Shown: positions 1 through 9,072 of the stretch, piece after piece | How the letters are laid out: every line of letters begins with the position of its first letter | Position numbering within the stretch: position 1 is the first letter of the stretch | Source: Rubrivivax sp. SCN 71-131 | Lineage (GTDB): Bacteria; Pseudomonadota; Gammaproteobacteria; Burkholderiales; Burkholderiaceae_C | DNA: 64,000 nt | Direction: 5' to 3' | NCBI GenBank assembly: GCA_001724995.1 | Contig: MEFD01000043.1 | Location: 124,001-188,000, forward strand | The notes under the pieces: generated by a model | Told to the model about the DNA's origin: nothing | The model's input: the letters and a program-made list of their open reading frames with translations, nothing else | Databases searched by the model: none | Position numbers and translations under genes: made by a program

Positions 1-1
1 A

Positions 2-673
2 CTGAACGCCTCGATCGCCGTCTACAACGAGAACCGCCAGGCCATCCGCGACCTCTACGCCTACCGCTCGGCCAAGCCCTGGCAGGCACCGACTTCCGAG
101 GTCTACCTGCTGCTGCGCGCCGGCATGGTGCTGCCGGTGGAGGAGCACACGCAGCTCGTGCGCGACTACCTCGCCGCCGCCGAGCAGGTGTCGCGGCCCA
201 AGCGCGACAACGCGCGCGTGGTCATCAACGGCAGCTTCTGCGAGCAGCCGCCGCTGGCGCTGATCAAGTCGGTCGAGATGGCCGGCTGCTACATCGTCGA
301 CGACGACTTCATGCTCGTCACGCGCTGGCTGCTGGAGGACGTGCCGACCGACGGCAAGCCGCTCGAAGAGCTCTCCAAGGCCTTCCTGCACCACAGCGCG
401 GCCACGGCCGCGAAGTACGACGCCACGCGCGAGGAGAAGGGCATGTTCTTGCTCGGGCAGGTGGAGTCCCGCGCCGCCGAAGGCGTGATCTTCGCCGCGC
501 CGTCCTTCTGCGATCCGGCGCTGCTCGAGCGGCCGATGCTGCAGGACGTGATGGCCAAGCACGGCGTGCCCTACACCGCCTTCAAGTATGCGGAGAACAC
601 CGGCCAGATGGCGCCGGTGCGCGAGCAGGCGGGGACATTCGCCGACTCGATCAAGTTGTGGAACGCCGCCTGA
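2..673 (+). CDS. bcrC: Benzoyl-CoA reductase subunit C (3' part)
   Basis: The C-terminal 223 residues of a BcrC/HgdB-family protein; the reading frame is open from base 2, so the start lies left of the window. It carries the FCEQPPLALIK and GCYIVDDDF stretches typical of the 2-hydroxyglutaryl-CoA dehydratase D-component fold. BcrB and BcrC form the catalytic half of ATP-dependent benzoyl-CoA reductase, which reduces benzoyl-CoA to cyclohexa-1,5-diene-1-carbonyl-CoA in the cytoplasm. The order C-B-A-D followed by ferredoxin matches the Thauera-type operon. The family is about 385 residues long, so roughly 40% of the protein is missing here. The subunit name rests on gene order plus family resemblance. 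Confidence 0.88.
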   Translation: MNASIAVYNENRQAIRDLYAYRSAKPWQAPTSEVYLLLRAGMVLPVEEHTQLVRDYLAAAEQVSRPKRDNARVVINGSFCEQPPLALIKSVEMAGCYIVDDDFMLVTRWLLEDVPTDGKPLEELSKAFLHHSAATAAKYDATREEKGMFLLGQVESRAAEGVIFAAPSFCDPALLERPMLQDVMAKHGVPYTAFKYAENTGQMAPVREQAGTFADSIKLWNAA

Positions 674-719
674 GCCCCGCCTCAGCCCAGACCGAGACGT
701 ACGAGACAGGAGACCGCGC

Positions 720-2045
720 ATGAACACCCCGACCGCCAAGCCGGCGCCCGCCGGCGCGAAGAAGCCCGCCGTCCAGAAAGAGGACGCGATGTGGCTGCAG
801 AAGGAGCTCATCAACAAGAACTACATGGAGCTCGCCACCGCACGCGCCAACAACCGCAAGGTATCGGCGACCTTCGTGCCCGGCAATCTCAACGAGTTGC
901 TGATGTGCTTCGACTTCGCGCGCAGCCTGCCGGAGACGAACGCGCTGCAGAACGGCATGCGCAAGAAGAGCGGCAAGTTCATCATGGACGCCGAGCGCGA
1001 CGGTCACTCCGAGGACGTCTGCACCTACGTCAAGGCCGACCTCGGCATGATGCAGGGCGGCGAGATCGGCCCGACCGGCGACCCGCTGCCCACGCCCGAC
1101 GTGCTGCTGCTGAGCTACACCGGCTGCTTCACCTTCATGAAGTGGTTCGAGCTCATCCGCCACAAGTACGGCTGCGAGACCGTGATGCTGCACGTGCCCT
1201 ACCAGGGCGAGGGCAAGATCGCGCCGAACATGCGCGACTACGTCGTGCGGCAGCTCAAGGAAGAGGTCATCCCCACGCTGGAGCGCGTCTCCGGCGTCAA
1301 GTTCGACATCGACCGCCTGCGCCAGTACATGAAGGAATCGGCCAAGGCCGAAGAGGATCTCGTCAAGGTGCTGCAGTCGGCGAAGAACCGGCCGAGCCCG
1401 ATCGACGGCTACTTCGGCGCCGTCTACTACATCGGCCCCATCTTCACCGCCTTCCGCGGCACGCCCGAGGCCAGCCAGTACTACAGCGTGCTTCGCAGCG
1501 AGATCGAGGAGCGCGTACGCCTGGGCAAGGGCCCGGTCACTCCGGACGGCGACATGGGCGAGGAGAAGTACCGCCTCATCGTCGAAGGCCCGCCGAACTG
1601 GACGCACTTCCGCGACTTCTGGAAGATGTTCTACGACGAGGGCGCGGTGGTGGTGTCGTCGACCTACGCCAAGGTCGGAGGCCTCTACGACTTCGGCTTC
1701 CGCCATGATCCTGACCACCCGCTGGAGTCCCTGGCCGAGTACTGTCTGGGCTGCTACACGAACCTGAACCTGCCCTCGCGCGTGGACATGATCTGCAAGT
1801 ACATCGAGGAGTACCAGGCCGACGGCCTGCTCATCAACTCGATCAAGAGCTGCAACAGCTTCTCCGCCGGCCAGCTGCTGATCCTGCGCGAGGTCGAGAA
1901 GCGCACCGGCAAGCCGGCGGCCTTCATCGAGACCGACCTCGTCGACCCGCGCTATTTCTCGGCGGCCAACGTGAAGAACCGGCTCGAGAGCTACTTCCAG
2001 ATGGTCAAGCAGAAGCGCACGGCCTTGCTCGCCGGTGCCCACTGA
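720..2045 (+). CDS. bcrB: Benzoyl-CoA reductase subunit B
   Basis: A 441-residue protein of the BcrB/HgdA family, the second catalytic subunit of the class I benzoyl-CoA reductase. The ATG at 720 was chosen because CAGGAGA lies 7 bases before it and because the longer open frame overlaps bcrC. Visible hallmarks are [14 protein letters not shown] near residue 140, [17 protein letters not shown] near residue 340 and [16 protein letters not shown] near residue 370. The last two hold cysteines expected to bind the catalytic [4Fe-4S] cluster. The N-terminal 20 residues are Ala/Pro/Lys-rich and look like a flexible tail. Length agrees with known BcrB (about 438). The gene lies 46 bases after bcrC and is presumably cotranscribed. 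Confidence 0.93.
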   Translation: MNTPTAKPAPAGAKKPAVQKEDAMWLQKELINKNYMELATARANNRKVSATFVPGNLNELLMCFDFARSLPETNALQNGMRKKSGKFIMDAERDGHSEDVCTYVKADLGMMQGGEIGPTGDPLPTPDVLLLSYTGCFTFMKWFELIRHKYGCETVMLHVPYQGEGKIAPNMRDYVVRQLKEEVIPTLERVSGVKFDIDRLRQYMKESAKAEEDLVKVLQSAKNRPSPIDGYFGAVYYIGPIFTAFRGTPEASQYYSVLRSEIEERVRLGKGPVTPDGDMGEEKYRLIVEGPPNWTHFRDFWKMFYDEGAVVVSSTYAKVGGLYDFGFRHDPDHPLESLAEYCLGCYTNLNLPSRVDMICKYIEEYQADGLLINSIKSCNSFSAGQLLILREVEKRTGKPAAFIETDLVDPRYFSAANVKNRLESYFQMVKQKRTALLAGAH

Positions 2046-2073
2046 CAACCCGCTGCACGAGGAGAGACGAACC

Positions 2074-3405
2074 ATGCGCTGCTTCATCGGCATCGACCTC
2101 GGCTCGACGACCACCAAGGCGGTGGTCATCGACGAGAACCAGAACGTGCTCGGTCGCGGGATCACGAACTCGCGCTCCAACTACGACACCGCGGCCACGG
2201 TGGCCAAGACCGAGGCCTTGATCAACGGTCGCTTCCAGCTCTTTCGCGGGGCGCTGCAGCAAAGCGGCGCGCTCAACGGCGCGCTGGAAGACTTCCTCGG
2301 CCAGCTCGAGCGCGACTTCCGCGCCGAGCAGTACCTCGAGCAGCTGGACGACCTCGAGGCGACCTGCAACCGAAACCTCGAGAACTCCAAGTTCGAGGGG
2401 CCGGTGGCCGAGGCGCTGACCGAGGTCTTCCGTCGTCTGAAGGCCGAGGCGCCCGAGCTCTTCGCGCCCGGCGCGCGGCGCAAGAGCGACTTCTTCCGCG
2501 ACATCGCCGGCAGCCAGTACCTGGCCATCGGCGAGGAGGTGGCGAAGTCGATGGGCATGCCCTACGACTACCTGCTCAACCTCTTCGACCGCTCGATCAT
2601 TGAGGTCGAGAACCGCGTCTACGCCGACTCGGTGCGCCGCCACCTCATGTCGGCGCTGGACCGCACCTTCATCGCCCTGCCGCAGACCGCGGGCAAGCGC
2701 GATGCCGTGGCCGCGCCCATCAGGCAGGTGCTGGACACCGAGATGGTCGAGACCTACGTCGTCGGCACCGGCTACGGCCGCGCGCGGCTGCCCTTCTCCA
2801 AGGAGCACGTGCGCAGCGAGATCCTCTGCCACGGCCTGGGCGCGCACGTCATGTACCCCGGCACGGCGACGGTGCTGGACATCGGCGGCCAGGACACGAA
2901 GGCGATCCAGGTCGACCCGGCGGGCATCGTCGAGAGCTTCCAGATGAACGACCGCTGCGCGGCCGGCTGCGGGCGCTATCTCGGCTACATCGCCGACGAG
3001 ATGAACATGGGCCTGCACGAGCTCGGGCCGCTGGCCATGAAGAGCACCAAGGCCGTGCGCATCAACAGCACCTGCACGGTGTTCGCCGGCGCCGAGCTGC
3101 GCGACCGCCTGGCGCTTGGCGACAAGCGCGAGGACATCATGGCCGGGCTGCATCGCTCGATCATCCTGCGCGCGATGTCGATCCTCGCGCGCTCGGGCGG
3201 CATCCGCAACGAGTTCACCTTCACCGGTGGCGTGGCCAAGAACGAGGCCGCGGTGAAGGCGCTGCTCGAGCTCGTGAACGAGAACTACGGCGACCTCACG
3301 CTGAACATCAACCCCGACTCGATCTACACCGGGGCGCTGGGCGGCGCGACCTTCGCCTGGCGCGCGGTGGTCGAGGAAGGCAAGACGGCCGAGGCGCGCG
3401 CCTGA
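2074..3405 (+). CDS. bcrA: Benzoyl-CoA reductase subunit A (ATPase/electron activator)
   Basis: A 443-residue protein of the BcrA/BadF/HgdC ATPase family. It opens with the ASKHA phosphate-binding loop [11 protein letters not shown] at residues 5-15 and has a second nucleotide-binding segment [11 protein letters not shown] near residue 270. The motif [12 protein letters not shown] near residue 292 carries the cysteines that hold the inter-subunit [4Fe-4S] cluster with BcrD. The role is ATP-driven low-potential electron transfer from ferredoxin to BcrBC, two ATP per electron pair in the Thauera enzyme. The start at 2074 has GAGGAGAG 8-15 bases upstream. An in-frame ATG-less extension overlapping bcrB was rejected. 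Length fits the larger of the two activator subunits. Confidence 0.94.
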   Translation: MRCFIGIDLGSTTTKAVVIDENQNVLGRGITNSRSNYDTAATVAKTEALINGRFQLFRGALQQSGALNGALEDFLGQLERDFRAEQYLEQLDDLEATCNRNLENSKFEGPVAEALTEVFRRLKAEAPELFAPGARRKSDFFRDIAGSQYLAIGEEVAKSMGMPYDYLLNLFDRSIIEVENRVYADSVRRHLMSALDRTFIALPQTAGKRDAVAAPIRQVLDTEMVETYVVGTGYGRARLPFSKEHVRSEILCHGLGAHVMYPGTATVLDIGGQDTKAIQVDPAGIVESFQMNDRCAAGCGRYLGYIADEMNMGLHELGPLAMKSTKAVRINSTCTVFAGAELRDRLALGDKREDIMAGLHRSIILRAMSILARSGGIRNEFTFTGGVAKNEAAVKALLELVNENYGDLTLNINPDSIYTGALGGATFAWRAVVEEGKTAEARA

Positions 3406-3445
3406 GCCCGCAGAACGCAGCAACCCGAGCAGGAGAAACCAGATC

Positions 3446-4285
3446 ATGATCACCACGATCGGCATCGACATCGGCTCCGGCGCCGTCAAGTCGGTTCTCT
3501 TTCGCACCCACGACGACGGCCGCATCGAGTGGCTGGCCAAGCGCTGCGAGCGCATCCGCCGCCGCGACCCGCTGACGCTGGCCCGCGAGGGCTATGAGGC
3601 CGTGCTCGCCGACGCCGGCATGGAGCCCAAGGACGTCGACTACGTCGCGACCACCGGCGAGGGCGAGAACGTCAAGTTCTCCACCGGCCACTTCTATTCG
3701 ATGACCACGCACGCGCGCGGCGGCGTCTATCTCGATCCGCAGGCGCGCGCCGTGGTCGACATCGGCGCGCTCAACGGTCGCGCCATCAGCATCGACGAGC
3801 GCGGCAAGGTGCTGGCCTACAAGATGACCAGCCAGTGCGCGTCGGGCTCGGGCCAGTTCCTCGAGAACATCGCGCGCTACCTCGGCGTCGCGGTCGAGGA
3901 CATCGGCGACCTCTCCAAGTCCGCCAAGGATCCCGAGAAGGTCAGCTCGATCTGCGCCGTGCTCGCCGAGACGGACGTCATCAACATGGTCAGCCGCGCC
4001 ATCTCCACGCCCGACATCCTCAAGGGCATCCACGTCTCGATGGCCTCGCGCATCGTCAAGCTGCTCAAGGTCACCGGGGTGAAGAGCGGCGTGGCCCTGC
4101 TCACCGGCGGCCTGGCGCTCGACGGCGGCCTGCTGGCGGCAATCCAGGAGGAGATGGCCAACGAGAAGGTCAACGTCGAAGTGCGCTCGCACCCCGACTC
4201 GATCTACGCCGGCGCGATCGGCGCGGCGCTCTGGGGCGCCTTCCGTCACGCCAAGCTCAACGCGCTCGAGGCGGCCACCGCCTGA
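3446..4285 (+). CDS. bcrD: Benzoyl-CoA reductase subunit D (ATPase/electron activator)
   Basis: A 279-residue BadF/BadG-family ATPase and the partner of BcrA in the activator heterodimer. The phosphate loop GIDIGSGAVKSVLF lies at residues 6-19, a second loop DIGALNGRAI at about 108-117, and the cluster-binding MTSQCASGSGQF near residue 130. A further cysteine follows in SSICAVLAETDV. It is shorter than BcrA because it lacks the BcrA insertion, as in known operons. The start follows AGGAGAAACC. The 40-base gap after bcrA has no terminator, so it belongs to the same transcript. Confidence 0.94.
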   Translation: MITTIGIDIGSGAVKSVLFRTHDDGRIEWLAKRCERIRRRDPLTLAREGYEAVLADAGMEPKDVDYVATTGEGENVKFSTGHFYSMTTHARGGVYLDPQARAVVDIGALNGRAISIDERGKVLAYKMTSQCASGSGQFLENIARYLGVAVEDIGDLSKSAKDPEKVSSICAVLAETDVINMVSRAISTPDILKGIHVSMASRIVKLLKVTGVKSGVALLTGGLALDGGLLAAIQEEMANEKVNVEVRSHPDSIYAGAIGAALWGAFRHAKLNALEAATA

Positions 4286-4367
4286 GCCCCAGGTGTCGGG
4301 GCGTGCCCTGAGCGGGCGCGGCCCCGGCCATCCGCCGGACTGCGCGTCCGATCCCAGGAGAAGAACC

Positions 4368-4613
4368 ATGGCATTGATCATCCTCGATACCTGCACCGCC
4401 TGCGACGCCTGCCGGCCCGTGTGTCCGAACGAAGCGATCAGCGCAGCGGACCCCATCTACATCATCGACCCGGACCGCTGCACCGAGTGCGTCGGTGCCG
4501 AGGATGAACCGCAGTGCAAGCTGGTCTGCCCGGCCGACTGCATCGTCCAGGATCCCGATCATGTCGAGACACCCGAGCAGTTGCAGGCCAAGTACGACGC
4601 GCTGCACGGCTGA
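4368..4613 (+). CDS. fdx: 2[4Fe-4S] ferredoxin, electron donor to benzoyl-CoA reductase
   Basis: An 81-residue ferredoxin of the Alvin type. The first cluster motif is CTACDACRPVCP at residues 9-20. The second begins CTECVGAEDEPQCKLVCP with the characteristic long insertion between the second and third cysteines, which lowers the cluster potentials. This is the ferredoxin type known to feed ATP-dependent benzoyl-CoA reductase in Thauera and to be reduced by 2-oxoglutarate:ferredoxin oxidoreductase. The start at 4368 follows CAGGAGAAGAACC. Its position between bcrD and the kor genes fits a shuttle between the two enzymes. Confidence 0.92.
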   Translation: MALIILDTCTACDACRPVCPNEAISAADPIYIIDPDRCTECVGAEDEPQCKLVCPADCIVQDPDHVETPEQLQAKYDALHG

Positions 4614-4654
4614 GTGACTGCGGCGGCCTCGCCGCGCGACCTGGAGGTAGACGC

Positions 4655-5212
4655 ATGCGGCAGATCATCATCCAGGGCCGGGGAGGGCAGGGTGCGCAGA
4701 CCGCGGGCAACCTGCTCGCCGCCGCCTTCTTCGCGCAGGGCCTGCAGGTCCAGTGCTTCGCCAGCTATGGCGGGGCGCGGCGCGGCACGCCGGTCAGTTC
4801 CTTTCTGCGCGTCGACGAGCGCCCGATCCGTGTGCGCTGCGACATCGAGCGCGCCGACGCCATCCTCTGCTTCGACGCCAGCCTGCTCGAGGGCAAGCTG
4901 CTGGCCTGTGCGAGCGAGCAGACGCTGATCGTCGTCAACTCGGCACGCGGCGCGGCGCACTTTGCCGCGGCGCTGCCCGGGCGGCGCATTCTTCCCATCG
5001 ATGGCTTGGGGCTGGCGCGCGCGCACGGGCTCGGCCGCATCGTCAACTCCGCGCTGCTCGGCGCGCTGGCGTGCACGCTGGGCGCGCCCGCCCTCGACGT
5101 CCTCGAGCGCACCCTGGTGGCGATGTCGCCGCGCCTGCACGACGAGAATATCGCCGCGGTGCAGGGCGGCTGGCACGCCGCACAGGCGCTGCTGCAGGAG
5201 GCCTCCCGATGA
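4655..5212 (+). CDS. 2-oxoacid:ferredoxin oxidoreductase, gamma subunit
   Basis: A 185-residue PorG/KorG-type protein. It starts with IIIQGRGGQGAQTAGNLLA, the glycine-rich signature of the gamma domain, followed by FASYGGARRGTPVSSFLR. The enzyme oxidises and decarboxylates 2-oxoglutarate with CoA, passing electrons to ferredoxin. In the Azoarcus evansii and Thauera enzymes the gamma and alpha parts are, as I recall, one long polypeptide; here they are separate genes with the flavoprotein gene placed between them. GGAGG lies 6-10 bases before the ATG. Its stop overlaps the next start by four bases (ATGA), suggesting translational coupling. Confidence 0.85.
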   Translation: MRQIIIQGRGGQGAQTAGNLLAAAFFAQGLQVQCFASYGGARRGTPVSSFLRVDERPIRVRCDIERADAILCFDASLLEGKLLACASEQTLIVVNSARGAAHFAAALPGRRILPIDGLGLARAHGLGRIVNSALLGALACTLGAPALDVLERTLVAMSPRLHDENIAAVQGGWHAAQALLQEASR

Positions 5213-6900
5213 ACGCGCCGCTGCCCGTACCGCCGATCTGGACCACCGGCACCACCGAGGGCATCCACACCGGCACCTGGCGTGCGGCGACGCCGCGGCA
5301 TCTGTTCGCACCCTCGCCCTGCCACCAGGCCTGCCCGGTCGGCGGTGAGATCGCGACCTGGATCGGGCAGGCGCGCAACCGCGACCTGCAGGGCGCCTGG
5401 CAGACGCTGATGCGCCACAACCCGTTCCCGGCGATTGCCGGGCGCATCTGCCACCATCCCTGCGAGAGCGCCTGCAACCGCGCCGAGTACGACGAGGCCT
5501 TGTCGATTTGCCGGCTCGAGCGCTTCATCGGCGACGCCGCGCTCGAGGCGGGCTGGATGCCGCCGCCGCCGGCGTGCGAAGCCGCCGGCCGCGTGGCCAT
5601 CGTCGGCGGCGGGCCGGCAGGCCTCTCGGCGGCCTACCAGTTGCGCCGCATGGGCTATGCGGTGACGCTGTTCGAAGCCAGCGAGGCCCTGGGCGGCGTG
5701 ATGCGCCACGGCATCCCGGCCTACCGCCTCTCGCGCCGCGTGCTCGACGGCGAGATCGCGCGCATCGTCGCGCTCGGTGTGGACGTCCGACTTAGTCATC
5801 CCGTGCAGGGCGAGCAAGCCTTCGCCGACATCGCCCGGACGCACGACGCAGTCTTCGTCGCCCTCGGTGCGCAGCAGCCCAAGCGCCTGCCGGCGCTGGC
5901 CGACGAGCACGACTGGGCCCTGGATGGCGCGAGCTATCTGGCCGCCTGCAGCCGCGGTGCCGCGCCCGCACTGGGCCCGCGCGTGGTCGTGATCGGCGGC
6001 GGCAGCGCGGCGATCGACGTCGCGCGCAGCGCACGACGCCAGGGCCACGCGGTGACGCTGCTGGCGCTGGAGAGCGAGGCGCAGATGCCGGCGCAGCGCG
6101 ACGAGGTCGTGGAGGCGCTGGAGGAGGGCATCACCCTCGTCGACGGCGCCTTGCTGCGCGCGGTGCGTCCCAACGACGCGGCCACTGCGGCGAGCCGCCT
6201 CACCCTCGAGTGCGTGCGCGTGCACTTCGAGGCCGGCAGCGAGCGCGGGCGCTTCACGCTCACCGAAGTGGCCGGCAGCGCCTTCGAGATCGCCGCCGAC
6301 GCTGTCGTCACCGCGATCGGCCAGGATCCGCGCCTGGGCGACCTGGGCGCAGCCATGCGCCGCGAAGGTGCGCTGCTGTGGACGGCCGCCGGCGGCGCCA
6401 CCAGCGATGGCAAGGTCTGGGCCGGCGGCGACCTCACGAGCATGGCGCGCTTCGTCACCGAGGCGGTCGGCATGGGCAAGCGCGCGGCGCTGGCCATCGA
6501 CCGCAGCCTGCGCGAGCGCGGCCTGGGCGCCAGCGGCCCGGCGCGGGTTCTCGACGACGACGGCGACGAGGCGGTGGTGCCGCTGTCCGCGATCAGTCTG
6601 CATTACCACCCCAAGCGGGCGCGCGCCGAATCGCCGCGGCGCGGCGCCGAGGCGCGCGTCGCCGATGAAGGGGAGGTGCAGATCGGGCTCGAACTCGCCC
6701 AGGCCCTGGCCGAGACCGTGCGCTGTTTCTCCTGCGGCACCTGCATCAACTGCGACCACTGCGTCATCTACTGCCCGGACCTGGCGATCGAGCGCGTCGG
6801 CCTGGGCTACACGGTGAACACCGACTACTGCAAGGGCTGCGGCGTGTGCGTGCGTGAATGCCCCACCGGGTCCATGGCCATGAGCGAGGACAGCAAGTGA
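5209..6900 (+). CDS. FAD/NADPH-binding iron-sulfur subunit of the Kor complex (KorC-like)
   Basis: A 563-residue flavoprotein related to the glutamate synthase small subunit. It has an N-terminal Fe-S region with CHQACP at 38-43 and CHHPCESACN at 81-90, then the FAD loop GGGPAG at 133-138 with GLSAAYQLRR, and an NAD(P) loop IGGGSAAIDVARSA near residue 263. The C-terminal 60 residues add two [4Fe-4S] motifs, CFSCGTCINCDHC and CKGCGVCVREC. Known biochemistry: A. evansii 2-oxoglutarate:NADP oxidoreductase has a large FAD subunit linking ferredoxin-level electrons to NADP. I infer the same role here. The coding region overlaps both neighbours by four bases. Confidence 0.85.
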   Translation: MNAPLPVPPIWTTGTTEGIHTGTWRAATPRHLFAPSPCHQACPVGGEIATWIGQARNRDLQGAWQTLMRHNPFPAIAGRICHHPCESACNRAEYDEALSICRLERFIGDAALEAGWMPPPPACEAAGRVAIVGGGPAGLSAAYQLRRMGYAVTLFEASEALGGVMRHGIPAYRLSRRVLDGEIARIVALGVDVRLSHPVQGEQAFADIARTHDAVFVALGAQQPKRLPALADEHDWALDGASYLAACSRGAAPALGPRVVVIGGGSAAIDVARSARRQGHAVTLLALESEAQMPAQRDEVVEALEEGITLVDGALLRAVRPNDAATAASRLTLECVRVHFEAGSERGRFTLTEVAGSAFEIAADAVVTAIGQDPRLGDLGAAMRREGALLWTAAGGATSDGKVWAGGDLTSMARFVTEAVGMGKRAALAIDRSLRERGLGASGPARVLDDDGDEAVVPLSAISLHYHPKRARAESPRRGAEARVADEGEVQIGLELAQALAETVRCFSCGTCINCDHCVIYCPDLAIERVGLGYTVNTDYCKGCGVCVRECPTGSMAMSEDSK

Positions 6901-8054
6901 AGAGCGACGCCCAGACGATGCTGCTCACCGGCAACCACGCCGTGGCCTGGGCGGCTAAGCTGGCCCGGCCCAAGGTGGTGCCGGGTTACCCGATCACGCC
7001 GCAGACCCCGGTGCTGGAGAAGATCACCGAGTTCCACGCGGCCGGGGAGTTCGACGCCGAGATCCTCACGCCCGAATCGGAGCACTCGGTGATGTCGGCC
7101 TGCATCCCGGCTTCGCTGGCCGGCGTGCGCGTCTTCACCGCCACGGCGTCGCAGGGCCTGCTGCTGATGCATGAACTGCTGCACTACGCAGCCGGCGCGC
7201 GCGCGCCGATCGTGATGGCCAACGTCAACCGTACCGTGGCCTCGCCCTGGGCCTTCTGGCCGGACCATACCGACAGCCTCGCGCAGCGCGACACCGGCTG
7301 GATCCAGTACTACGTCGAGAGCCCGCAGGAGGCGCTGGACACCGTGCTGCAGGCCTACCGCGTCGCCGAGACCGTACTGGTGCCGGCGATGGTCAACCTG
7401 GACGCCTTCTACGTCTCGCATTCGCTGGAGCCGGTGTCGGTGCCCGCGCAGGCGCTCGTCGACGCCTACCTGCCGCCGTTCTCGCCCGCGCATCGGCTCG
7501 ACACGACGAGCCCCGAGTCCTGGGGCAACGTGATTTCGCAGGACATGTTCTTCCGCCACCGACAGGCGATCGAGCAGTCGATGGCCGAGGTGCCCGAGCT
7601 CGCGGCGCAGGCCGACCGCGCCTGGGCCGAGGCGACCGGACGCAGCCACGGCATTGTCGAGCGCTACCGCTGCGACGGCGCGCAGACGGTGGTCGTGACG
7701 ATGGGCAGCATGGCCGGAACGGCGCGCGACGCGGTCGACGCCATGCGCGACGCGGGCATGGCCGTGGGGCTGGTCAAGCTGCGCCTGTTCCGACCGCTGC
7801 CGATGCAGGCGCTGCGCGCGGCGCTGGCCGGGGTGCGCGACATCGTCGTGCTCGATCGCAACCACTCGCCGGGCCTCGGCGGCGTGCTGCACCAGGAGCT
7901 GCGCGGCGCGCTCTACGGCATGCCCGATGCGCCACGCATCCACGGCTGCCTGGCCGGCGTCGGCGGCGTCAACGTTCCGCCCGAGCACGTCGCGCGCTTC
8001 GTGGGCGAGGTCCTGCAGACCGAGCCGCGGCCCGAGTCGCACTGGGTGAGGTGA
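6897..8054 (+). CDS. korA: 2-oxoglutarate:ferredoxin oxidoreductase, alpha subunit
   Basis: A 385-residue PorA/KorA-type subunit. The GTG start at 6897 overlaps the flavoprotein stop (GTGA); an upstream in-frame ATG would run 39 bases into the flavoprotein gene. Landmarks are GYPITPQTPVLEKI at about 29-42, TASQGLLLMHELL near 85 and the domain II segment VVTMGSMAGTARDAVD near 265. The alpha subunit carries the pyrimidine-binding half of the thiamine diphosphate site and the CoA-binding domain. The 2-oxoglutarate specificity is inferred from context (bcr operon); related enzymes use pyruvate or other 2-oxoacids. Confidence 0.86.
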   Translation: MKSDAQTMLLTGNHAVAWAAKLARPKVVPGYPITPQTPVLEKITEFHAAGEFDAEILTPESEHSVMSACIPASLAGVRVFTATASQGLLLMHELLHYAAGARAPIVMANVNRTVASPWAFWPDHTDSLAQRDTGWIQYYVESPQEALDTVLQAYRVAETVLVPAMVNLDAFYVSHSLEPVSVPAQALVDAYLPPFSPAHRLDTTSPESWGNVISQDMFFRHRQAIEQSMAEVPELAAQADRAWAEATGRSHGIVERYRCDGAQTVVVTMGSMAGTARDAVDAMRDAGMAVGLVKLRLFRPLPMQALRAALAGVRDIVVLDRNHSPGLGGVLHQELRGALYGMPDAPRIHGCLAGVGGVNVPPEHVARFVGEVLQTEPRPESHWVR

Positions 8055-8066
8055 GGTGAGGACACC

Positions 8067-8987
8067 ATGATCGACAACACCCTGCTGGCGGTGCCGCCGC
8101 GCGAAGACGACCTGCTCTGCTCGGGCCACGCCGCCTGCCCCGGCTGCTCCGAGCCGATCACGCTGCGCCACATCCTGGCCGTGCTCGGCCCCGACACGGT
8201 GGCCGTCGTGCCGCCCTCGTGCATGGCGATCATCGCCGGGCCGCAGCCTTTCAGCTCGATGCGCATCCCCGTCTACCAGCCCACGCTCGAAGCCAGCGCC
8301 GCGGCGGCCTCGGGCCTGCGCCGCGCGCTCGACGCGCAAGGCCGGCACGAGACCCAGGTGATCGTGCTTGCCGGCGACGGCGGCACCTACGACATCGGGC
8401 TGCAGTGCCTGTCCTCGGCGGCCGAGCGCAACGAGAACATCCTCTACTTCTGCCTCGACAACGAGGGCTACATGAACACCGGCGCGCAGAAGTCCTCGTC
8501 GACGCCGCGCTTCGCCTACACCAGCTCGACGCCCGCGGGCAAGACCACGCGCAAGAAGAACCTCACCGAGATCATGGCCGCGCACCGCGTGCCCTACGTG
8601 GCCACCGCCAGCGTCAGCTACCTCGCCGACCTGCGCCGCAAGGTCGCCAAGGCCAAGGCCATGCGCGGGCTGCGGCTGATCACGCTGCTCATCCCCTGCC
8701 TGGACGGCTGGGGCCTGGCCGACGACGGCGCCCTGGGCGCAGCACGCCTGGCGGTGCAGAGCGGCGCCTTCCCGCTGCTCGAAGTCGAGGACGGCGACCG
8801 CTGGACGCTGAACAGCGATGCGCCTTCGCGCCCGATCGCCGAGTACCTGGCGGTGCAGCGCCGCTACCGCAAGCTCTCATCCGAGGACGTGAGCGCGCTG
8901 CAGGCGGAGATCGACGAGGGCTGGTCGCGGCTGGTGCAGCGCGCCGAGGCTTCGATGCCTCCGGCGGCCGAGGCGCGCGCGGCCTAG
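8067..8987 (+). CDS. korB: 2-oxoglutarate:ferredoxin oxidoreductase, beta subunit
   Basis: A 306-residue PorB/KorB-type subunit. The CSGHAACPGCSEPITLR stretch near residue 18 supplies cysteines of the proximal [4Fe-4S] cluster. The thiamine diphosphate/Mg motif GDGGTYDIGLQCL lies near residue 108 and continues into CLDNEGYMNTGAQKS. The gene begins 12 bases after korA with GGTGAGGAC as ribosome-binding region. It is the last gene of the bcr-kor run and is followed by strong hairpins. Confidence 0.88.
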   Translation: MIDNTLLAVPPREDDLLCSGHAACPGCSEPITLRHILAVLGPDTVAVVPPSCMAIIAGPQPFSSMRIPVYQPTLEASAAAASGLRRALDAQGRHETQVIVLAGDGGTYDIGLQCLSSAAERNENILYFCLDNEGYMNTGAQKSSSTPRFAYTSSTPAGKTTRKKNLTEIMAAHRVPYVATASVSYLADLRRKVAKAKAMRGLRLITLLIPCLDGWGLADDGALGAARLAVQSGAFPLLEVEDGDRWTLNSDAPSRPIAEYLAVQRRYRKLSSEDVSALQAEIDEGWSRLVQRAEASMPPAAEARAA

Positions 8988-9005
8988 GCCCGATCGCTTC
9001 GGCCT

Positions 9006-9062
9006 GGGGCCTCGAGGCCCCCAAGGGCCGGAGCCGGCCCGGCCCGGGCGCTCGTCCGGGCC
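9006..9062. terminator. Tandem hairpins, probable bidirectional terminator
   Basis: Two inverted repeats lie between the convergent korB and crcB-like genes. One is the perfect palindrome GGGGCCTCGAGGCCCC at 9006-9021; the other is a GGCCCGG/CCGGGCC stem at 9041-9047 and 9056-9062. There is no clear T-run, so the mechanism is uncertain, but position and symmetry suit a shared terminator. Confidence 0.5.
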
Positions 9063-9072
9063 CTTGCCTTCG

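Noticed and set aside
651-2180. 509-codon minus-strand open frame opposite bcrB
   Set aside because: Shadow of bcrB in GC-rich DNA; Arg/Val/Ala/His-rich with no family motif and no ribosome site.
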